Source: Fen731 sp964354265 (lineage in GTDB: Bacteria; Actinomycetota; Humimicrobiia; Humimicrobiales; Humimicrobiaceae). From it: a DNA stretch of 24,938 nucleotides. Under the pieces are notes generated by a model. The model did no database searches, had not been told where the DNA came from, and saw only the letters and a list, made by a program, of their open reading frames with translations. The first letter of the stretch is position 1, and each line of letters starts with the position of its first letter. The translations under genes and the position numbers were made by a program. The DNA is taken from positions 1 through 24,938 of the forward strand of contig CAYGYY010000032.1 of the NCBI GenBank assembly GCA_964354265.1, written 5' to 3'. Shown here piece after piece: positions 21,817 through 24,938 of the stretch.

Positions 21817-23043
21817 ATGACAGAAGATACAAAAATAAAACAAAAAAAGGTTAAAAAACCAGCAGTTGCAGGAGTTTTTTCAAAAGGGGATGACCTTTAT
21901 GCATGCAGCAGGTGCGGGACATGCCTTTCAATATGCCCGGTATATAAAAATACCCTGGATGAAGCCGTTTCCCCGAGAGGAAAGCTCAGCCTTATTGAAG
22001 CTGTGGCCAATAAAAAGATAGGCTTTACTGCAAAGCTTTCAGGAAAGATCTATACATGTACCATGTGCAATTACTGCACAAATGAGTGTCCAAGCGGGGT
22101 TAAGGTGAGCGAGCTTTTTAAAACTGTAAGGCAGGACCTGGTGAATGATGAAAAATACCCGGAGATACTTGATATTTTCAAGGAAAAAATCGAGAGGGCC
22201 TATAATATTACTTTTGATACAAACCAGGGAAGGCTTGACTGGCTCAAACAGGTCCCGGATGTCGATGTCGCTGATTATCTCAAAGATACTGCTGAAGTCG
22301 TATATTTTGTTGGATGCGTGTCGTCTTTTTCCCCGAGGTCTTTTGCCATACCCCGCTCAATAGTAAACATTTTTAAAAAATCCGGTGTTGATTTTACGCT
22401 GCTGGGAGAAGATGAATGGTGCTGTGGATTTCCGCTGTTAAGCTCCGGTATGGCTGGAGCCGTAAAAAGATTTGCCGAACACAATATCGAGACTGTAGCC
22501 GGGAAAGGCGCCAAAACGCTGGTTACAAGCTGCCCATCCTGTTTTCATACATGGAAGCGCGAGTATGAAGAAATAACGGGTAAAAAGCTGCCTTTTGGGG
22601 TCATGCATGTATCGCAATACATTGCAAAGCTCATAGACGGGGGCAGGATAAAGTTAAACCCTTTAAATGCAAAAGTGACATACCATGACCCCTGTGACCT
22701 GGGGCGCAATTCGGGCATTTTTGAAGAGCCGCGGCAGGTAATAAAAAGCATCCCGGGAGTAGATTTTGTCGAGCTTCCAATGCAGAAATTGCAGGCCAAC
22801 TGTTGCGGCGGGGGAGGAAATCTTGAATCATTGAACCCGGAACTTGCTGCAAAAATCGCAGAATGCAAGACTGATGAGATATATTCAACTGGCGCAGACA
22901 TCGTGGTATCGACCTGCCAGCAGTGTGAAAGGACCATAAGCACTGCGCTCAGGAAAAAGAAGAGCGACAGCGGCACAAAAGTCAAGGTGGCTGACCTTTC
23001 TGAACTGGTGTTACAGAGCATGGAAAGCCTGGACGCAGTTTAG
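21817..23043 (+). CDS. glcF: Fe-S subunit of D-lactate/glycolate dehydrogenase (GlcF family)
   Basis: This 408-residue protein takes electrons from the GlcD-type flavoprotein. Two [4Fe-4S] ferredoxin motifs are at Cys30, 33, 36, 40 and Cys81, 84, 87, 91. Two CCG domains (DUF224/heterodisulfide-reductase type) follow: GCVSSFSPRS...EWCCGFPL and DPCDLGRNSG...NCCGGGGN. These are found in GlcF, LldE and HdrB and pass electrons to quinone or another carrier. The soluble sequence has no membrane helix. It follows the GlcD gene by 22 bases and ends the lactate module; 112 bases separate it from the GcvH-like gene. Confidence 0.92.
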   Translation: MTEDTKIKQKKVKKPAVAGVFSKGDDLYACSRCGTCLSICPVYKNTLDEAVSPRGKLSLIEAVANKKIGFTAKLSGKIYTCTMCNYCTNECPSGVKVSELFKTVRQDLVNDEKYPEILDIFKEKIERAYNITFDTNQGRLDWLKQVPDVDVADYLKDTAEVVYFVGCVSSFSPRSFAIPRSIVNIFKKSGVDFTLLGEDEWCCGFPLLSSGMAGAVKRFAEHNIETVAGKGAKTLVTSCPSCFHTWKREYEEITGKKLPFGVMHVSQYIAKLIDGGRIKLNPLNAKVTYHDPCDLGRNSGIFEEPRQVIKSIPGVDFVELPMQKLQANCCGGGGNLESLNPELAAKIAECKTDEIYSTGADIVVSTCQQCERTISTALRKKKSDSGTKVKVADLSELVLQSMESLDAV

Positions 23044-23106
23044 CGATAGCTTCAAGGCTTTCACATGAAAAAAAATTAAAATTAAAATATAAAAAAACTA
23101 AATTAG

Positions 23107-23140
23107 AGGTCTAAAAAATATTAAGGTCTAAAAAATATTA
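23107..23140 (+). repeat. Perfect 17-base tandem duplication
   Basis: AGGTCTAAAAAATATTA occurs twice back to back (23107-23123 and 23124-23140), immediately before the ribosome binding site of the GcvH-like gene. Two identical copies suggest a recent slippage event or an assembly artefact. The surrounding 23044-23144 is very A-rich and has no other feature. Confidence 0.7.
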
Positions 23141-23155
23141 ACTTGAGGAGGTCGC

Positions 23156-23581
23156 ATGCAAATAGAGAACTATGATTTCCCTGATGAGCTTTATTATGAA
23201 AAGAACCATTTCTGGGCAAAAGTCGACGGAGATGGCAATGTGGTGCTGGGCGCAACGGATTTCTTCCAGAAACTTGCCGGAGAAATAGTCTATATTGAGC
23301 TGCCGATGAAAGGCGCCAAAGTAAAGCAGGGCGAATCCCTGTCCTCTCTTGAGTCCGGAAAGTGGGTCGGGAAAATCTTTGCGCCTGTTACAGGAGAAAT
23401 AGTCGAATCTAACGGAGAGCTTGAAGATTCGCCCGAGCTGATAAACCAGTCGCCTTACGGGGATGGATGGATCACCAGGATTAAACCCGCAGGCCTTGAT
23501 GCTGAACTTGGCAATCTTATGAAAACCGGCGCTGATTTCGAAAAATTCATAAAAGAAGAGATAGAAAAACACAAGAAATAA
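23156..23581 (+). CDS. GcvH-like lipoyl-domain protein
   Basis: This 141-residue protein has the glycine-cleavage H-protein fold. HFWAKVDGDGNVVLGATDF at the N-terminus and a lipoylation motif with Lys69 (SLSSLESGKWVGKIFAPV) are the family marks, with INQSPYGDGWITRIKP near the C-terminus. H proteins carry a lipoyl arm between enzymes, classically in glycine cleavage. No GcvT or GcvP is seen here, so it may be a stand-alone H-like carrier tied to the oxidoreductases around it, or part of a system continuing downstream. A very strong GAGGAGGT at 23145-23152 predicts high translation. Normal length, no targeting tail beyond a charged C-terminal helix. Confidence 0.92.
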   Translation: MQIENYDFPDELYYEKNHFWAKVDGDGNVVLGATDFFQKLAGEIVYIELPMKGAKVKQGESLSSLESGKWVGKIFAPVTGEIVESNGELEDSPELINQSPYGDGWITRIKPAGLDAELGNLMKTGADFEKFIKEEIEKHKK

Positions 23582-23593
23582 AACAGAAATAAA

Positions 23594-23693
23594 NNNNNNN
23601 NNNNNNNNNNNNNNNNNNNNNNNNNNNNNNNNNNNNNNNNNNNNNNNNNNNNNNNNNNNNNNNNNNNNNNNNNNNNNNNNNNNNNNNNNNNNN
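23594..23693. other. Assembly gap 3 (100 N) with identical flanks
   Basis: Exactly 100 N. The last 20 bases before the gap (23574-23593) are identical to the first 20 after it (23694-23713). The two contigs therefore probably overlap and the gap may contain nothing. Confidence 0.95.
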
Positions 23694-23790
23694 AGAAATA
23701 AAACAGAAATAAATCAAAAGTTGAAAATATAAATATGGCAGGATATTATGTTAGGGGCATTGGCAGGAGAAAAGACCATAACCGGTATTA

Positions 23791-24938
23791 ATGGAAAATA
23801 AGGAAGAAAACAAAAATTTCACAATCAATTTAGAGCCTATAGGAAAGAGGATAGTCCTCGACGGCCCTAAAAACGGCATGGAGGCAATAGTTGATTCAGG
23901 GATTGGCTTAAAGTCTGTTTGCGGCGGAAAAGGAACCTGCGGCAAATGCAGGATAGTTGTCATGGGAGACGGTTCGCAAAGAATCTCCGAAACTGAAAAA
24001 AAGGCCCTGGGAAAAGAGGAGTTAAAACATGGAGTAAGGTTTGCCTGCCAGCAGGTCTTTGATAGGGATATGACTATATATATCCCTGCGTCTTCCCTTA
24101 CAGAGGAACAGAAACTGCAGATAACCGGCGAAGAAACTGCCATGAGGGTCGACCCGGTTTTTAACAAATACTGTCTAAAAGTCAAGCCACCCAGCCTTTC
24201 AGACATGAAGGCAGATTTTTCAAGGATAAGAGATGGTTTAAAAGAAAAGCATAATGTCATTGCTGATTCTATAGATTACAGCGTGCTTAAATATATGCCG
24301 GGGATTTTAAGACAGCACTCGTGGGAGGCGACTGTTTGTCTGAGAAATGGAGAGGTCATCCTTGTTGAAGGCGGCGACTGCACATCTGAAGCTTATGGTA
24401 TTGCAGTAGATCTCGGGACAACAAAGATAGCTATCCTTCTCGTGGACCTTTTAAGCGGTAAGACTATCGGTAAAAAAGGAGTCATGAATCCGCAGATCCA
24501 TTTTGGGGAAGACGTTATGAGCAGGATAAATTATGCAATGCAAAACCCGGAGGATGCAAAAAAGATACAGGCTGTTGTAATCGAGCAGATAAATAAAACA
24601 GTACAGGAACTGGCGGAAAAAAGCGGGATAAGCACGGACAGCATTATTGAAATGACCGTAGTCGGAAACACAGCCATGCACCATATTTTTCTCGGCCTCC
24701 CCGTAAAGCAGCTGGGCCTTGCCCCTTTTGTTGCCTTAACGGATATACCGCATTCAATAAAGGCAAGGGAAATAGGGATAAATATTACTCCTGGAGGCTA
24801 TGTATATATGCTGCCGGTCATTGCAGGTTTTGTAGGTTCTGACCACATGGCCATGATACTGGCAACAGGCATAGACGATATGGATGGAAACTTCGTTGGT
24901 ATCGATATCGGGACAAATACAGAAATCGTTTTACAGAG
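23791..24938 (+). CDS. RACo-like [2Fe-2S] ferredoxin / ASKHA ATPase (DUF4445 family), 3' end outside window
   Basis: An open frame from ATG 23791 runs off the window end, giving 382 residues. Residues about 10-100 are a [2Fe-2S] ferredoxin domain with Cys44, Cys50, Cys53 (CGGKGTCGKC) and Cys86 (FACQQ). From about 205 an ASKHA ATPase domain begins, with phosphate motifs GIAVDLGTTKIAI and, at the window edge, GIDIGTNTEIVL. Reductive activators of corrinoid proteins (RACo) use ATP to reduce inactive Co(II) corrinoid in methyltransferase systems. In-frame stop TAA at 23779-23781 and the absence of another start codon fix the ATG, though it lacks a nearby Shine-Dalgarno site. No corrinoid protein is in view; its partner may lie downstream. 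Confidence 0.9.
   Translation, partial: MENKEENKNFTINLEPIGKRIVLDGPKNGMEAIVDSGIGLKSVCGGKGTCGKCRIVVMGDGSQRISETEKKALGKEELKHGVRFACQQVFDRDMTIYIPASSLTEEQKLQITGEETAMRVDPVFNKYCLKVKPPSLSDMKADFSRIRDGLKEKHNVIADSIDYSVLKYMPGILRQHSWEATVCLRNGEVILVEGGDCTSEAYGIAVDLGTTKIAILLVDLLSGKTIGKKGVMNPQIHFGEDVMSRINYAMQNPEDAKKIQAVVIEQINKTVQELAEKSGISTDSIIEMTVVGNTAMHHIFLGLPVKQLGLAPFVALTDIPHSIKAREIGINITPGGYVYMLPVIAGFVGSDHMAMILATGIDDMDGNFVGIDIGTNTEIVLQ

Noticed and set aside
23107..23140. CRISPR-like repeat
   Set aside because: Only two adjacent copies with no spacer between them, and no cas genes nearby.
1..24938. Long antisense open frames opposite most genes
   Set aside because: They lie opposite well-supported plus-strand genes, have no recognisable motifs and no consistent ribosome sites; they are codon-bias shadows.
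1..24938. tRNA, rRNA or cobalamin riboswitch
   Set aside because: No cloverleaf, rRNA core sequence or B12-box-like conserved segment was seen in any intergenic interval.
1..24938. Mobile element or integrase signs
   Set aside because: No transposase, recombinase, terminal inverted repeats or attachment-site duplications; base and codon use look uniform across the block.

Overview
The window is one continuous plus-strand gene block encoding a bacterial microcompartment (BMC, metabolosome) and its supporting metabolism. It comes from an uncultivated-type genome assembly: three gaps are each exactly 100 N (16071-16170, 19020-19119, 23594-23693). Codon use is rich in AGG/AGA for Arg and ATA for Ile. 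Fe-S flavoproteins, a PduS-type electron conduit and a RACo-like ferredoxin ATPase suggest an anaerobic bacterium. I cannot fix the phylum from sequence alone.

Layout. (1) 1-3294: a promoter with a palindromic operator, a GntR/HutC regulator, a zinc alcohol dehydrogenase and a D-2-hydroxyacid dehydrogenase. (2) 3382-6753: a BMC-H shell protein, an acetate-kinase-family enzyme, a class II (zinc) ketose-bisphosphate-type aldolase and a PIG-L deacetylase. (3) 6806-10268: a tightly overlapping thiolase / short-chain reductase / CoA-transferase trio. (4) 10285-13656: a DeoR regulator with its own promoter, two BMC-P pentamer proteins, a PduS/RnfC-like flavoprotein and a PduT-like BMC-T. (5) 13754-18826: a fuculose-phosphate-type class II aldolase, BMC-H, PduL phosphotransacylase (broken by gap 1), CoA-acylating aldehyde dehydrogenase, BMC-H and a second BMC-T. 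(6) 19135-23043: lactate racemase LarA and a GlcD/GlcF-type oxidase. (7) 23156-end: a GcvH-like lipoyl protein and a truncated RACo-like protein.

How the genes fit together. No B12-dependent diol dehydratase, ethanolamine lyase or glycyl-radical enzyme is present, so aldolases probably make the aldehyde. The FucA-type aldolase would give DHAP plus an aldehyde (lactaldehyde is the family precedent). The aldehyde dehydrogenase would make the acyl-CoA, PduL the acyl-phosphate, and the kinase the free acid plus ATP. LarA and GlcD/GlcF could then take L-lactate through D-lactate to pyruvate. Five enzymes carry a terminal amphipathic helix resembling a BMC encapsulation peptide: both aldolases, PduL, the aldehyde dehydrogenase and the 2-hydroxyacid dehydrogenase. 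This marks a probable lumen core and suggests the hydroxyacid dehydrogenase, not the alcohol dehydrogenase, recycles NADH inside.

The most unusual points are two encapsulated aldolases of different folds, an aldolase whose catalytic Asp and phosphate-site Asn are replaced (Ser82, Cys229), and an acetate kinase with the catalytic core kept but three pocket residues changed. The locus resembles the sugar-phosphate-using and fucose/rhamnose (PVM-type) BMC classes, but this gene combination does not match any type I can name with confidence.
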